A program made the translations under genes and the position numbers. Of a DNA stretch of 64,000 nt, positions 34,263 through 45,233 are shown in pieces. The notes beneath the pieces are model-generated. The model was not told where the DNA came from, did no database searches, and saw only the letters and a list, made by a program, of their open reading frames with translations. Source of the DNA: Niebla homalea (taxonomy: Eukaryota; Ascomycota; Lecanoromycetes; Lecanorales; Ramalinaceae); assembly GCA_019925105.1 (NCBI GenBank), contig JAHGAU010000012.1, positions 186,001-250,000 on the forward strand, given 5' to 3'. Positions within the stretch are counted from its first letter, which is position 1; each line of letters begins with the position of its first letter.

Positions 34263-36033
34263 ATGGAGAACATTAAACACGGGGGCAGCGCACATGCGGC
34301 GCATGTAGACGTCGAGACCTTCATACCGCGGCCAAGTGACGATCCAATGGATCCTTTGGTAAAAGCGCCCCTTAATTGAGGAAAACTGAGCCAATGATGA
34401 GAACAGAATTGGTCGCAATATCGAAAGTATTCTACCTTGGTCATACTCTGTTTGAGTGGTTTCTCCGGACTCGCTTCAGCAACTGCAAACCAGCTGGCGT
34501 ACCTCTCACAAGCTTCATTGTACCATAAAACCCCGATCGAGCTCTCATATGCGGTAAATTAGCTCTTTCATGTCGACTGAAATCATTCTAAGTGCTCCCA
34601 GACAAGTGCTGGCTTCGCTGGCCTAGCCGTGGGACCTTTAATCTTCGTTCCCCTTTCATACATCATTGGGAGGAGCGCATGCTTGTTCTGGAGCATGGTG
34701 GGGACCTTGGTGTGTGCTATCTGGTCTGCAGAGATGACGAAAGAGAATGATTATATTGGATTTGTGATGTCTCGATTGCTGGGTGGCATATTCGGCGCTG
34801 TGCCCTCGACAATCGGCGCATCCAACATAACGGATGTCTTCTTTCTTCATGAACGTGGAAGAGCTTTCACCTATTTCCTCTTGACATCGCTGCTCGGCAC
34901 TGTTGCTGGTCCGACATTTTCGGGCTTCATAGCGTTTCGAGCTTCCTGGCCTGTCGAATTCTGGTGGATCGCCGGCCTCGAAGGTCTCTTGATTCTAATC
35001 GTTCTGCTTGTTTTCCACGAGACAGGATTCTCTCGGGACCCTGAGGAGAGACCTAGGTGGCCCGTCCTGCCACGATCATACGTCCAGAATAGGCTTGCTA
35101 CATTTTTTCCAGGGACGAGAACTGTAAAAGCATTTACCCTTTCTGGAGTTGTGGGTCATCCTGATGAACCCAGCTGCGAGTGCCCTCATACTAAAACCGT
35201 GATATAGAGTCGACAAGCGGCGATGCCATTCGTCATAGCGATATGCCCAGTGACTTTGCTGGCTGGTGGATTTATACTCATCAACTTCGGCTGGGCCGTC
35301 ATGATCAGTGCTCTTCTTTCAATATTCCTCCAAATACCACCAGACCAAGGAGGCTATAGCTTCTCCACTGAACAGAACGCAGCCTGTGAGTTCGGTACTG
35401 ACATTACCACTTGCTATCCACTCTTACCATCGTATAGTCCTCTTCTGTATCTGGATCGGACTTTTCGCAGCTCAGTTATATGGAGCGCTCTTCAATGACC
35501 GTCTACCATCATGGCTGTATCATCGTAATGGTGGCGATTGGAGACCTGAATACAGACTTCACAGCCTCTGGATCCCCGGACTGCTGGTATTGCCCGTGGG
35601 CCTCGGAGTTTTCGGCGCGACACTCCAATATCATCTCCATTACATGGTCCTCGCCCTAGCCACATTCCTTGTTGCGTTTGCAGCATTCTTGTGTGTGCCT
35701 ATCGCAACAAATTATATCGTCGAGTGCTTTCCGTCTCATGTTTTTGAGGCTTCTACTATCATGGGAACCTATCGCCTCGTCTTTGGGCTTGCGATTCCAT
35801 TCTTTATTGACTCATGGATACGAAGAGTGAGTGTTGGTTGGGTTTTCGGGATGGCTGCTTTCTTCTCGCTTCTTATCTTCGCAATGATCCTGTCATTGAT
35901 GATCAAAGGACCCCAGATTCGGAGTTGGAGCCTCAGCCTTTCCAAGCCTGATGGCAAGACAGCTTTTGATGCTGAGAGAGACACGGCGGATCAGCTGAAT
36001 TCACCAGCTGCCGATAGTACAAACAAAGATTAG
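34263..36033 (+). CDS. MFS transporter (DHA1-like, 12 helices)
   Basis: Exons 34263-34358, 34407-34553, 34602-35150, 35208-35385 and 35438-36033 give 521 residues. Features in order: hydrophilic start ending DDPMDPL/NWSQYRK; helix 1 (TLVILCLSGFSGLASA); FVPLSYIIGRS after helix 2; MSRLLGGIFGAVPSTIGA; HERGRAFTYFLLTSLLGTVA (motif C region); a central loop HETGFSRDPEERPRWPVLPR; LFPGTRT-type segment; LLAGGFILINFGWAVM; PDQGGYSFSTEQNAAF; and NYIVECFPSHVFEASTIMGT before the last helices. This matches plasma-membrane major facilitators of the fungal drug/polyamine H+ antiporter group. Convergent with the methyltransferase. In contrast to the broken exporter at 3.6-5.5 kb, it reads intact. Substrate unknown; efflux of the cluster product is a reasonable guess. 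Confidence 0.9.
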
Positions 36034-36295
36034 GAAGCAGGCTCAACAAAGCATCGGCCGTGGCTTTCCAGACGAAGACTGAGGGCATAGACACGATTGC
36101 GCTGGTCGCAAATCCTCGGTGACTGTGACTTCATCACCCATCATGGCAGATCTCTAATGCGCAAGAGTTCGATTCTACCAAGAGCTACTAACCGAGTTCC
36201 AAACTCACTACTTCGCAAAAGGCTATGTGTCACCATCCCCATGGGCTTCTGATGCTGTGTTCAGTAACCTCAGTCATCAAGGGAATATACATCTC

Positions 36296-37430
36296 TCAAG
36301 CTGGCTTTCGGCCTATAGCCACAACGAATGTGGATATAATCGCAGCGCCCTTCACAGACTCCTCATAGGCTTTGCCGACTAACCGCCTCAAAGCGGCTCC
36401 TTTCTCTCTGTTCTCCGCCCCAGCGCCCCGATCTAAGGTATTAATACTAAAATCCTCACAAGTCCAGAACAAAGTATCGTCGTGCAGTCGGCCAAATTCG
36501 GGGCGCGTGGTAAATCGATCGAGTCTTGTAGCAACGAGCCCATGTTGCTGCATCGTATGATCGAGCCTCCCGACCCAGCTGGCGCAGAATGTCAGCGCTT
36601 GAATACAATGTCGCTCTTCAGGACCCAGCTTACCTAGTCCTACCGAGACTGTCCTGAGTCTTTTGCATGAAGGAGAGTAGTTCTTCCAATGCGGCTTTGG
36701 AAGCGCCTGAATTAAAAGCGCGTACCTCCTGATCGATTGTATGGTTTTCAACCCATTGAAGATATCCACCCGGTTCTGCGAGATATTTATTCAACACGGG
36801 TTCTTCCAGATTGCCCTTTGGTAGCTCGGATGCTGAATCATGTTGACTTACTAAGCATTTTGATCATGTTGGATATTAACGGAGATGCGTCATCTCCCCG
36901 GACTATCGTACAGAACAGACGGATATGAACCACATCGTACGCCCCAATCAAATGCTCAGGTAGGGGAGCAAAGGCATCCAAAGTTCGTAGTGAGATGTTA
37001 TTTGGGAGTAGCTCTTTGCAAGGGAACTGCTCCGCAGAAATGTCAAAGCCGTCAAGCTGTGCAGATGGTGGGATCGTTCGAGCTAAATCCAAAAGCCAGA
37101 CACTGGAACGTTCCTTCTGAGCTGGATACGTCCTCATAAAAGTTGAGATTTGGATTGGCTCTTACCCTGTACCAGTCCCGACATCGGCAACCCTGAACTC
37201 ATCTGTACCGGTAGGGACGTCAGGATGTAGGAGATAATCAGTATGCAGTTTGTAGTACAGGTGTTGCAGGTTAAGCCTAGCCCAGATGGTGAGCTTTAAG
37301 ATTTGAAGGCCCTGGAAGTCGCGCGGTGATCTCAGATACCGCTGACGAACCTTGCTGAGGCCTGGTAGTCTCCTCTTCCAAAGACATAGTCATCGGTCTC
37401 TGCTCTGGAAGCTTGGGTTCGACTCGCCAT
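36296..37430 (-). CDS. SAM-dependent methyltransferase, LaeA/UMTA-like
   Basis: Five exons: 37430-37351, 37276-37166, 37102-36852, 36775-36634 and 36578-36296, giving 288 residues. Near the N-terminus DDYVFGRGDYQASARLNLQH leads to VADVGTGTGVWLLDLA (56-71), the glycine-rich SAM-binding motif I. GFDISAEQFP follows (acidic end of strand 2), then YDVVHIRLF (motif of strand 4), MLKPGGYLQWVE (post-motif III) and a C-terminal SWVGRLDHTMQQHGL segment. This is the class I methyltransferase fold in the fungal LaeA/Tam/UMTA group. Members either methylate small molecules in clusters or, as LaeA, regulate them; sequence alone cannot say which. Divergent from the epoxide hydrolase, whose start is 367 bp away. 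Confidence 0.88.
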
Positions 37431-37797
37431 GTTGAGAATGTTGAAAGAAATGTTGCACTTAGATTTACGGGAAGTTCCACAACTTTTAATGCTTGCGAAA
37501 ATAACAGAAGGACACTAAATTGCTCGTATGTTCGGCATACAGGTCCATGTAATATAAGCATTAGTTTACACGATCCGTTATGTATACATATATTTCGCAT
37601 AAAGTCCAAGGGGCAACCCCCCTTCTTTCGAACAAGACTCACCGATCGTCCTGTATGGCCCTTTCCAATATCGAGAATGTGAGATCGTAGCCTCACGTGC
37701 CAATCTCCACTTGCCCAAGGACCTGTGTTAGCAACACCAACACCTGTATTGAGTATCCCGTGAGCTACGGGCCAGGCCTCGAAGCTCTGAATGCAAG
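37431..37797. promoter_or_regulatory. bidirectional promoter, methyltransferase / epoxide hydrolase
   Basis: 367 bp between opposing start codons. AT-rich element TATGTATACATATA near 37577-37591 is a near-perfect palindrome and could serve as a regulator site or TATA-like element. No experimental support. Confidence 0.4.
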
Positions 37798-39198
37798 ATG
37801 GCAAAAGATGGTACTCAGAGTCCAATAGATCCTTACAGCGACTTGCGAGTAAGTCACTGTCGTAGCTATATCAGTGGAGTATCTTATCGTGGGTCACCTT
37901 CTACATGCTATATCTATTCAAGGACTTCGTTGCAATACTGAATGCAGAATACATTGACAGATTACGTGGTCGGAGAACCGCAGAGAGAGCCCCGGGCTAC
38001 TGTCTTCCTTGTCCATGGCTTTCAAGATCTGTGGTATGGGTGGCGACATCAGATCCCAGCATTGCTCTCGCAAGGTCTGCGGGTTGTTGCAATAGACTGC
38101 ATCGGCTATGGGGAGACTGTAAATCTGGCCCGATCATATCTATTTGCGACCATCTCGTTTGAAACTAAAACTTTACCAAGGACTCGCCTCAAGTACCACC
38201 CGAGTCGATACAGCTGTATGGATTCAAACGGGCCGCAGATGACATTGCCGCACTGGCAAAATTAATGGGTCTCTCGGAGATCATCTTAGGCGGACATGAC
38301 TGGTAAGAGCCAGCACTGAAACTTCGCCCTTCGTCTTATTGATCTTCTTACCCTTGTGACGCTTAGGGGTGGTATGATTGTCTCCCGTGTCTACCTGTAC
38401 CATCCCACTATCGTAAAAGCGATCTTCACACTCGGCACGCCTTACTTGCCTCCAAGCCAGCAGTGGCTTGAGTTCGACGCCATGGTTGTGGAAAAGCCCA
38501 CCTTCAAGTACCAAAAGCACTTTGGGAGTGTTGAGTTCGAAGACGCTCTACAGTCACGAAGAGCGATACAGCTGTTCTTCAACGCTACCTTCGGTGGACA
38601 CGGCCCGAATGGCGAACTTGGATTCAGCACAGCTGGGGCACTTGTGGAGAATTGGCCGATCTTGCAGCAAGGTACTCAGCTGACTCAGGAGGTTCGCACA
38701 TCACATGACTTTTCACCAGAGCGTGCTTGCTGAACTTGAGTACAAATGGCAGGAAATGGATTATTATGTGGATCAATATCAAGCCAAGGGTCTCCATGGT
38801 CCCCGTGAGTTGTCCCAGCTGAGCTATACTCTCAACCTCTGGAGTCCGCTGATCGACAGCATCACAGTAAACTGGTACCGCAATCGACGTCAGAATTACG
38901 AGGACGAGCGCTTGTACGTGTCGATGGCTTCAGATGTCTCCGCGCTAATGGGGTCTCCAGGATCCCCCCCAAATCCGTCATCGAGGTACCTTACCTCTTC
39001 GTGCAATCATTGAAGGATCCATTCTTGCCACCTAATATGAGTGAAGGCATGGAGAAATACATTCCAAGACTCGAAAGACAAGAAGTCGATGCGGGTCATT
39101 TTTGTCACATGTTGAGTCCAGATAAGATCAATATGCATATCACTCGATGGTTGAAGGATACAGTGTTGGCAGATGATGTCAGACTTGAGGAGGCATGA
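37798..39198 (+). CDS. soluble epoxide hydrolase (alpha/beta hydrolase fold)
   Basis: Seven exons: 37798-37848, 37948-38118, 38181-38302, 38367-38691, 38753-38804, 38868-38913 and 38961-39198, giving 334 residues. ATVFLVHGFQDLWYGWRHQI carries the HGF oxyanion motif (40-42). IILGGHDWGGMIV holds nucleophile Asp114. The acid is probably Asp275 in SLKDPFLPP, and His302 in VDAGHFCHM is the base. GLHGPLNWYRNR has one of the lid tyrosines. All match fungal epoxide hydrolases, which open epoxides to vicinal diols. The start at 37798 adds a 17-residue first exon; an alternative in-frame ATG lies at 37942. A P450 that could form the epoxide lies 9 kb to the left. Confidence 0.9.
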
Positions 39199-39409
39199 GT
39201 GTGGATGATATGTATGTGTATTGCATATGGTCTATGTAGGAAGAGCAAATGCCTCAATCATACATTGAATATGCCGTATTGACTCAGTCATACACCTTTC
39301 TCAGAATCGTTCCTTATCAATACATAATATCGATCTACGCCTTAAGGGCTTCTTTATGGGGTATATAGCGGAAAGGCTGAAGCCTAGAACCCGGGCTGTA
39401 CTGGCGACC

Positions 39410-39615
39410 ATGATAACCCTCGCCCTCACCTTTACTCATCACCTTCAACACTTACCACCTTCAACACTTACTACCCTCAACACTCACCACCCTCAACGCT
39501 CACCACCCTCGACACTTGTCATCCTCACTCACCACCCTCAGTCACCTGCGCCCTCACTTGCGCCCTCACCTGCACCATCACCTGCATCCTCACTTGCACC
39601 ACACTTACACCGGCA
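39410..39615 (+). repeat. CACCCTCA-type minisatellite, C-rich orientation
   Basis: Imperfect tandem units of about 15 bp built from CACCCTCAACACT / CACCTTCAACACTTAC, later shortening to CTCACTTGCACC / CACCTGCACC units. The plus strand here has almost no G over 200 bp. It reads open as a His/Thr/Pro-rich peptide, which I consider a by-product. Confidence 0.8.
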
Positions 39616-39837
39616 CCAACACCCTTACCTTCAGCAAGCCCTTCTGCAAGAGGCGAAGCCCAATGCCCGCAAGCCCCCACCGCAACAGGCCCAAAAACAC
39701 CGTGATTTGAATGGAGAACCCGAGAGTTGAGCAATGCCCCCCATACCTCGATTCTCACCCTATCACCCGATCACCCTTTTCACCCTCATCAGCTTCACCG
39801 ACCTTGACCTCACTACTACCGTTACCAGCCTTAACAT

Positions 39838-40045
39838 AAGGGTAAGGGTGATCAGGGCGGTAAGTAGTGAAAGTGGTGAGTAGTAAGGGTGATGAGGGTG
39901 ATGAAGATGATAGGGTTGAGGGTGGTGAGTGAATGTGAGGGTGCAGGTGAAGGTGAGGGGAGGTGTGGATGCGGATGTGGGTGTAGGTGCAGGATAAGGT
40001 GATGAGTGGTAGGGGTGGTGAGGTTGATAAGGGTGATAAGCCTGC
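39838..40045 (-). repeat. GGGTGATGA-type minisatellite, G-rich orientation
   Basis: Imperfect units GGTGATGAGGGTGATGA, GGTGGTGAGT, GTGAGGGTGCAGGTGAAGG. The plus strand has almost no C apart from a few positions. It is the reverse-complement type of the block at 39410-39615, 220 bp away, so the pair could fold back. Confidence 0.75.
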
Positions 40046-40797
40046 GACGGTGAGCTTGCAACGGTAGCTTACGATAGCGGTGTGGACGCAGCAGCGAGCT
40101 ATTCAGTAGCTAGATAAGTATATATAAGTCGATGTAGGCAAGGTATCATGTTTCGTGTATAAGTGAGGTATTTGCTCATGTAGGAAGCATTGCATTAAAT
40201 ACCCAGGTGGTCTGAGATGTACGGCGAGATGATATAATCTACACGTGTCATGAGAGTGTCTTGGCACCGCTCGCATGACGGCTCAGGAACACTCCATGCA
40301 ACACTACCACCATGCCCGCACCCAGGCTGACAGATGATGACAAATCCTGATCATACGTTCAGGGATGGTGGGGTACCGTCAGAATGTTTGGCAAGCTGGA
40401 GGCTTTGAGTAGTTTCGGAAACACGATGCTGTTGCAAAATTGGATCCCTAGGACGGTGACGTGTCATGAGGGGATGGTAGCTGTCCTATGCCTGCTGGAC
40501 GGACCCCGGAGGTTTGGTGGGATGCGCGTATCGCAGGACCGGTATATGTGAGTGCTGGCAGTTTCTTCTAGTTGCTATGATATCATTATTAATGATTTTG
40601 AGGGCGAGTAGCTGACATAGTTGGCTTGGGGTGGAACAGATCATCTTCTAGCCCGGGCGGGTTCATCAAGCGACTGATAACCCAGGCGAGATAGGTTCCC
40701 ATCGGCTTAGAGTCAGGAGGACAATAGTCCCTAGACAGATTCAAATTCGACGGAACATGATATCATTTGCATATGACCAAATCAAGCAATCAAACCC

Positions 40798-43023
40798 TTA
40801 CTTCCGCTCATGCACCAACCTCCCCTTCACCCACACCATCTTGGTATTCCGATCATCCCCACAAAAGATCCACTTGGCAATCTTCTCACCCCAGCCTTCC
40901 CCACCCCAAAGCTGCACCAATCCCAGATCACCCCCTTCCTCGGGCTGCCCATCCTCCCCCTCCTTCTCACCTACCTCCTCCACCTCCACCAATTGCGCAT
41001 CCCACTCCATGCCTACCTCAAATCTGCCCACCTTGTCATCTAACCCCAGACATCTCGCCCCACCCCTCGTCGCCAGATACAAACACTCCTCCGGCGCCAA
41101 CTTCGTCATCTCGCCCCCTCCTTCCTTCCCCTGGCGGGCCTCTAGCCCCGCCAAGATGCGGCTCACCATCCCGGCTTCCCTTGCCGCCGTGAGGATGCTG
41201 GAGCTATACCCGCCGGACACATCCGTCCCGAGCCCGACTTCGATCCCTGCGTCGAGGAGAGAGCGGACGGGGCAGAGGCCCGAGGAGAGCGAGGTGTTGG
41301 AGACTGGGCAGTGGGAGATCGCGGCTCCCCTTTCCTTGATCAGCGCTTTCTCTTCATCGGTGAGGTAGATCGCGTGCGCCAGCACGGTCCTATCCGTGAG
41401 GAGCCCAAAGTGGTCATACACATCCGCATAGCCCTTCCGATCGGGAAACAGTTCGCCGACGAGAGCGCACTCACTGGTGGTCTCGGATATGTGCGTCTGG
41501 ATCGGCAGGTCCCTCTCAGCAGCGAGTTTACCCAACCCGGATAGGCATTCCGGGGTGCAGGAGGGTGCGAAGCGCGGCGTCACGATGGCCTTGACAAGAC
41601 TTTCGCCCTCCCCATCATCCCCCAATCCTCCCCGGAACTTCGCGCGATCGGGACAGCGACGACCCAGGCTTTCGCAGAAGTCCACCGTGGCGCTGGTGTC
41701 GGCCACCGCGGAGTCGGCGCTCGCGTCGCGGTAGTATTCCTCGTTGACCCGCTCCCGATCCATGTTGCATCTCCCTATAAACGCTCTCTGCCCCTTCTCG
41801 TGAGCGATTTCCGCGAGGATGTTTGTACTGTCCACGTGGATGGTAGCGTAGTATGCAGCTGTAGTGGTGCCGGCGCGGAGAGAACCAGTAACAGCGAGAT
41901 CGTAGACCTTGCGGGCTTTGGCGGGATCGGCGAGAGAGGATTCGAGGGGAAAGGTATACGTTTGGAGCCAGGAGAGGAGAGTGGAGTTGCCGAAGATGCC
42001 GGCGTTGGGGAGCTGAGAGGCGTGGATGTGGGTGTCTAGATAGGATCATTCAATCAATCAGCCAGAGGGAAAAGGGGATTAACTTTAGGTGTCTTTGCTC
42101 AGGTCTTTTCCGCGGTTTTGCAGTAATGGAAATACAGAGAAAAGCATTGCAAGGTTAAGAGATGCAATGTAGTCAGCAGGATAAACCCTTACGACATGCG
42201 GAGATGCAGAGCATCGTGCAAGAAAAGTCTGCGCTGATGACGTCGAATATCTCTCGGACTGCTTCTCTGATTTGATTTGATTTTGTCCCAGAGTGAATCT
42301 TCTCTCGCCCGATCCATCAAGAGTCTTTCTTAAGGTCCCCTCGTCCGCATCGTATCCTCATGTCTTGTCTCTTATGACCCCCTTATCCATGACCTTTACT
42401 GTCTTTCAGATCTCTACCAGGCCGAGCATCCCGTTACAATCTCTTGAACTGATCTCTTGACAAGCCCCCAATGTCGACCTAGATTGGATGGTGCCTTTCA
42501 CACAATCCTCACTTTTTCTCCGACTCTGCCTTCCGTCTCGTCGCGTGTTCTCCCCCTCTCAAAGAAACAAGAAGAGCCCAACACATAAACCTCACAACGA
42601 AATCCACCCAATTGCAAGACTGAATATCCCCCCTCAAAAACAAGGCAGACAGAAGAAAAACCGCAGACAAAACGGAAGAAAAAAACGGTCTCTCACCCAC
42701 CAACAAACCCCGGCACAAACCACCTCGCCATCCTCCTCCCCCCTCCTCCCTCCCTCTCCCCATCACCCCTCCCATCAACCACATCCCAACGTTCCCAATC
42801 CTCCCACTCCTGCCCACCCACCTTCCCCGCCCTCACCAACTCCCTCACCAGCTCCGGCAGCCCGGGCACATCCGCCAAGTCCTGCTGCGGCTCTGTCGTA
42901 CTGCGCACGGCGACGATGATGCCGCGCTCGTTGACCAAGACGATGTGTTGGAGGAGGACTTCGTAGCAGCTAGGACGGTGGGGAAGAGGGTGGTGCAGGA
43001 AGCTGCCGTAGTAGATTGTGGGG

Positions 43024-43056
<33 letters not shown>

Positions 43057-43058
43057 AT
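40798..43058 (-). CDS. guanine deaminase
   Basis: Exon 1 43058-42701 and exon 2 42035-40798 give 531 residues. Exon 1 begins with a run of seven Pro and ends WFVPGFV; the intron splits the Asp codon, so the product reads PGFVDTHIHASQLPNAGIF. The HxH zinc motif is His122/His124. Further metal or active-site residues: His301 in QTHISETTSE, His340 in LAHAIYL, HCPVSN, and Asp391 in GLGTDVSGG. This is the amidohydrolase set of guanine deaminase, which converts guanine to xanthine in purine salvage in the cytosol. The C-terminus carries the usual strand with VGMEWDAQLVEV. The intron is 665 nt, ten times the usual length here. ATHIHV-type joining and frame strongly support the model. Confidence 0.92.
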
Positions 43059-43964
43059 GGCTGGATTCTTGTGTGTGTGTGTGTGGAAGAGTCTGTGTGT
43101 AAGTGGGTGTGGGTGTGTGGATGTTTGTTGTTGTCTCCGCGCCGGCTCCGCCAAGAGAGCAAGAAAAAGAAGGGAAAAAAGGTGCGGAGAGAACAGAAAT
43201 TTATGGGGGGGGGGAGGGGGTTTCGTGTAGAGACGAGGTGGAGAGATTGAATGGCAGGGAGGAGAAAATGTGTGGGAATATGATGGCTACATTATGAAAG
43301 AAGAAGCTGGGGGGGTGGGGTGAACGAGCGGGAACAAGGGGAGAGAGGTCGCAATTGACTTTTTTACTCGAGGTGTTCGTGACGGGCAGCGCCGTGCTCC
43401 GAAGCGTGGGAGACAGCGCTGGGACGCTAAGGTGCTATCAGGTTAAGGATGGCAGATGTAGATGTGGATGTATGTACATCAAGTCAAGTTAAGCGAAGGG
43501 TGGATCAAAAAAACAATTGCTTGTTGGGGACAGCAGGGGAGTGCACGCAGTTTTACGCATGGTGTGCTCGTCGGAGAGTGCGAGGGGGTTCCTGCCGGAG
43601 CGAGAGTGGGCTATCGAAGGGGCAGGGCTAAGCTGTTGTTGCGCGACGGGGCTTGGATTGATAGCTAGTAAATAGAGAAACTTGCATAATTTCCAGATAA
43701 GATATTAGAGAGGCCACGACGCCAGACAGCTCACAATCCAACCCATGCTGCTCTCGTATATGCAGAATGCCGTCAGCATAGCCCGCCCTATCACCAAATA
43801 TGCTATTCAAGAACAAGGCACAAATATCCAGAGCTAGTAGATTAGAAACATCAGATATCATCCCACACAGTCTTGTATGCATTCCCATTACCGGCGCCAT
43901 TGTGAGAGACAGATTATACAGAGCACCCTCTCAACCAGCAGCAGAAATATCCCAACTTTTCCAA
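43059..43964. promoter_or_regulatory. upstream region of guanine deaminase with simple repeats
   Basis: Contains a (GT)n tract (43070-43112) just upstream of the guanine deaminase ATG, and G runs at 43205-43220 and 43308-43322. The CGG triplet run at 43035-43055 is coding (Pro run). No gene recognised in the remaining 900 bp. Confidence 0.5.
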
Positions 43965-45233
43965 TCACTCTATCTTTGCAAAGAAATCGTCATCCAGCCC
44001 CAATCCGCCTCCTCCTCCCACAAATTCGGGCAGCTGAGGTGGCGGGCTGTATGTCCTCACCGGAGAGATCGTAGAGGTCGGACTCATCGTGCCCGTCTCC
44101 ACAGGTGACAATGGCTCCGCCCGCTGCTCCTCTTGCGGCTTTGTATTGGTACTTTGCATTCCTACCAACCCATTCGCTCTTCGACTCCCGTTCGCGTCCA
44201 TGGAGGATCCGAACGCCGCAGGACCAGACACGGCCCGACTCCCAGGCCTGCCAACGTCTGGGGTGCTCTTGTTCTCACCAGTCCGGCCTTGCTGCTCTGC
44301 CTCTGCCTCCATCCTCTGTTCGAGTGTGAGGCTGCTCTTCCTCCTCCAGAAAGTGCCGCTCTTTCTGGACCGGGGCGGAGAGTCCTCCACCAGTGCTGGT
44401 GTGGTGGGCCGCGAGTCCTCATGAATGGTATCATCTTCCACCCCATTTGTGCCATTGGTCTCATGTTGTACCTGGCCATCTTCTCCAGCCATGAAGCTGG
44501 TCTGTCCGAGGCTGCTCTTCCGCTTCCAAAAGCTACCGCTCATCTTCTTGCGCAGACTTGGGCGCTCGGCTGAGGGTGCGATGCTATCGACACCCGGTGT
44601 AGTAGGTCTGAACCCCGAACTTGCTCGTGATTGAGGCGAGGACGGTGGGTTTGCTGTGCTATCGGAACTTCGCCGAAGGGACTTTAGAGGAAGGATGCCT
44701 CGGAGGCTACTCAGTCTCTTACCCCTCTTGGAGTGCGAGATGTTGATGGTGTCAGGGGTAGAGTTAGAGGAGAAGGTGGCTTCTGTGTTCGATTGTTGGC
44801 TTTGGGGCACTTGTTGCTGTGAGGATGACGGGGATTCTTCGGGAAAGGCACCTGGCATGGAAGCAGGAGAGGAGAAAGCTTCAGATGATAGAGGGGATTT
44901 CTGGCGTTGGATGGGTTTTCGTGATGGCGTCATAGGCAGAGGCAGGCGGTCCTTGGGTGGTACTGGAGGCTGCTGTGAAGGTGGCAAGGGGGCGGTATTG
45001 GATGACAGCGGACTGGCTGAGCGAGGACTTGCAGGCCGAGGGCTAGTAGGTTGGACTGCACCCATCTGTGAAGAGGATGGGCGATGAGCAGAACTTACGG
45101 AGGTCCGAGAGACAGCGGAGCGGATACTGCTCATTGAAGAGCGACGGTCAGACGCTGTTGTTGCCATCTTGTCGGCCTGCGAAGGCTGTGTGGTGGTAAA
45201 TTGGCCGATGCGGTCAAAGCTCAGTCGGCGCAT
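43965..45233 (-). CDS. hypothetical Ser/Pro-rich protein with repeated FWxRKSSL motif
   Basis: A single uninterrupted frame of 422 residues from an ATG (complement of 45231-45233). Almost entirely disordered: Ser/Pro/Arg-rich N-terminal 150 residues with PPVPPKDRLPLP (SH3-ligand-like), a basic KRGKRLSSLRGILPLKSLRR segment (about 180), then two copies of a basic-aromatic motif, SGSFWKRKSSL (about 241) and SGTFWRRKSSL (about 300). The end is GGGGGLGLDDDFFAKIE, an acidic-aromatic tail that is probably conserved. No catalytic domain. It is likely a phosphorylated adaptor; the RKSS and RRKSS sites resemble basophilic kinase targets. Function unknown. Confidence 0.75.
   Translation of the reverse strand: MRRLSFDRIGQFTTTQPSQADKMATTASDRRSSMSSIRSAVSRTSVSSAHRPSSSQMGAVQPTSPRPASPRSASPLSSNTAPLPPSQQPPVPPKDRLPLPMTPSRKPIQRQKSPLSSEAFSSPASMPGAFPEESPSSSQQQVPQSQQSNTEATFSSNSTPDTINISHSKRGKRLSSLRGILPLKSLRRSSDSTANPPSSPQSRASSGFRPTTPGVDSIAPSAERPSLRKKMSGSFWKRKSSLGQTSFMAGEDGQVQHETNGTNGVEDDTIHEDSRPTTPALVEDSPPRSRKSGTFWRRKSSLTLEQRMEAEAEQQGRTGENKSTPDVGRPGSRAVSGPAAFGSSMDANGSRRANGLVGMQSTNTKPQEEQRAEPLSPVETGTMSPTSTISPVRTYSPPPQLPEFVGGGGGLGLDDDFFAKIE

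Larger units (their letters stand above)
39199..40797. other. intergenic region with minisatellite blocks, no gene
   Basis: About 1.6 kb. The left half holds the two repeat blocks listed separately. The segment 40060-40797 shows no open gene, RNA or transposon motif that I can recognise. Confidence 0.5.

Noticed and set aside
39356..39730. Plus-strand frame of 124 codons, His/Thr/Pro-rich
   Set aside because: Explained by the minisatellite; no start context, splice sites or partner exons.
39410..40045. CRISPR-like or telomeric array
   Set aside because: Units are imperfect, without spacers, in a eukaryotic genome, and do not match TTAGGG.
42488..42919. Plus-strand frame of 143 codons
   Set aside because: Lys/Pro/His-rich translation of the antisense of the guanine deaminase first exon and intron.
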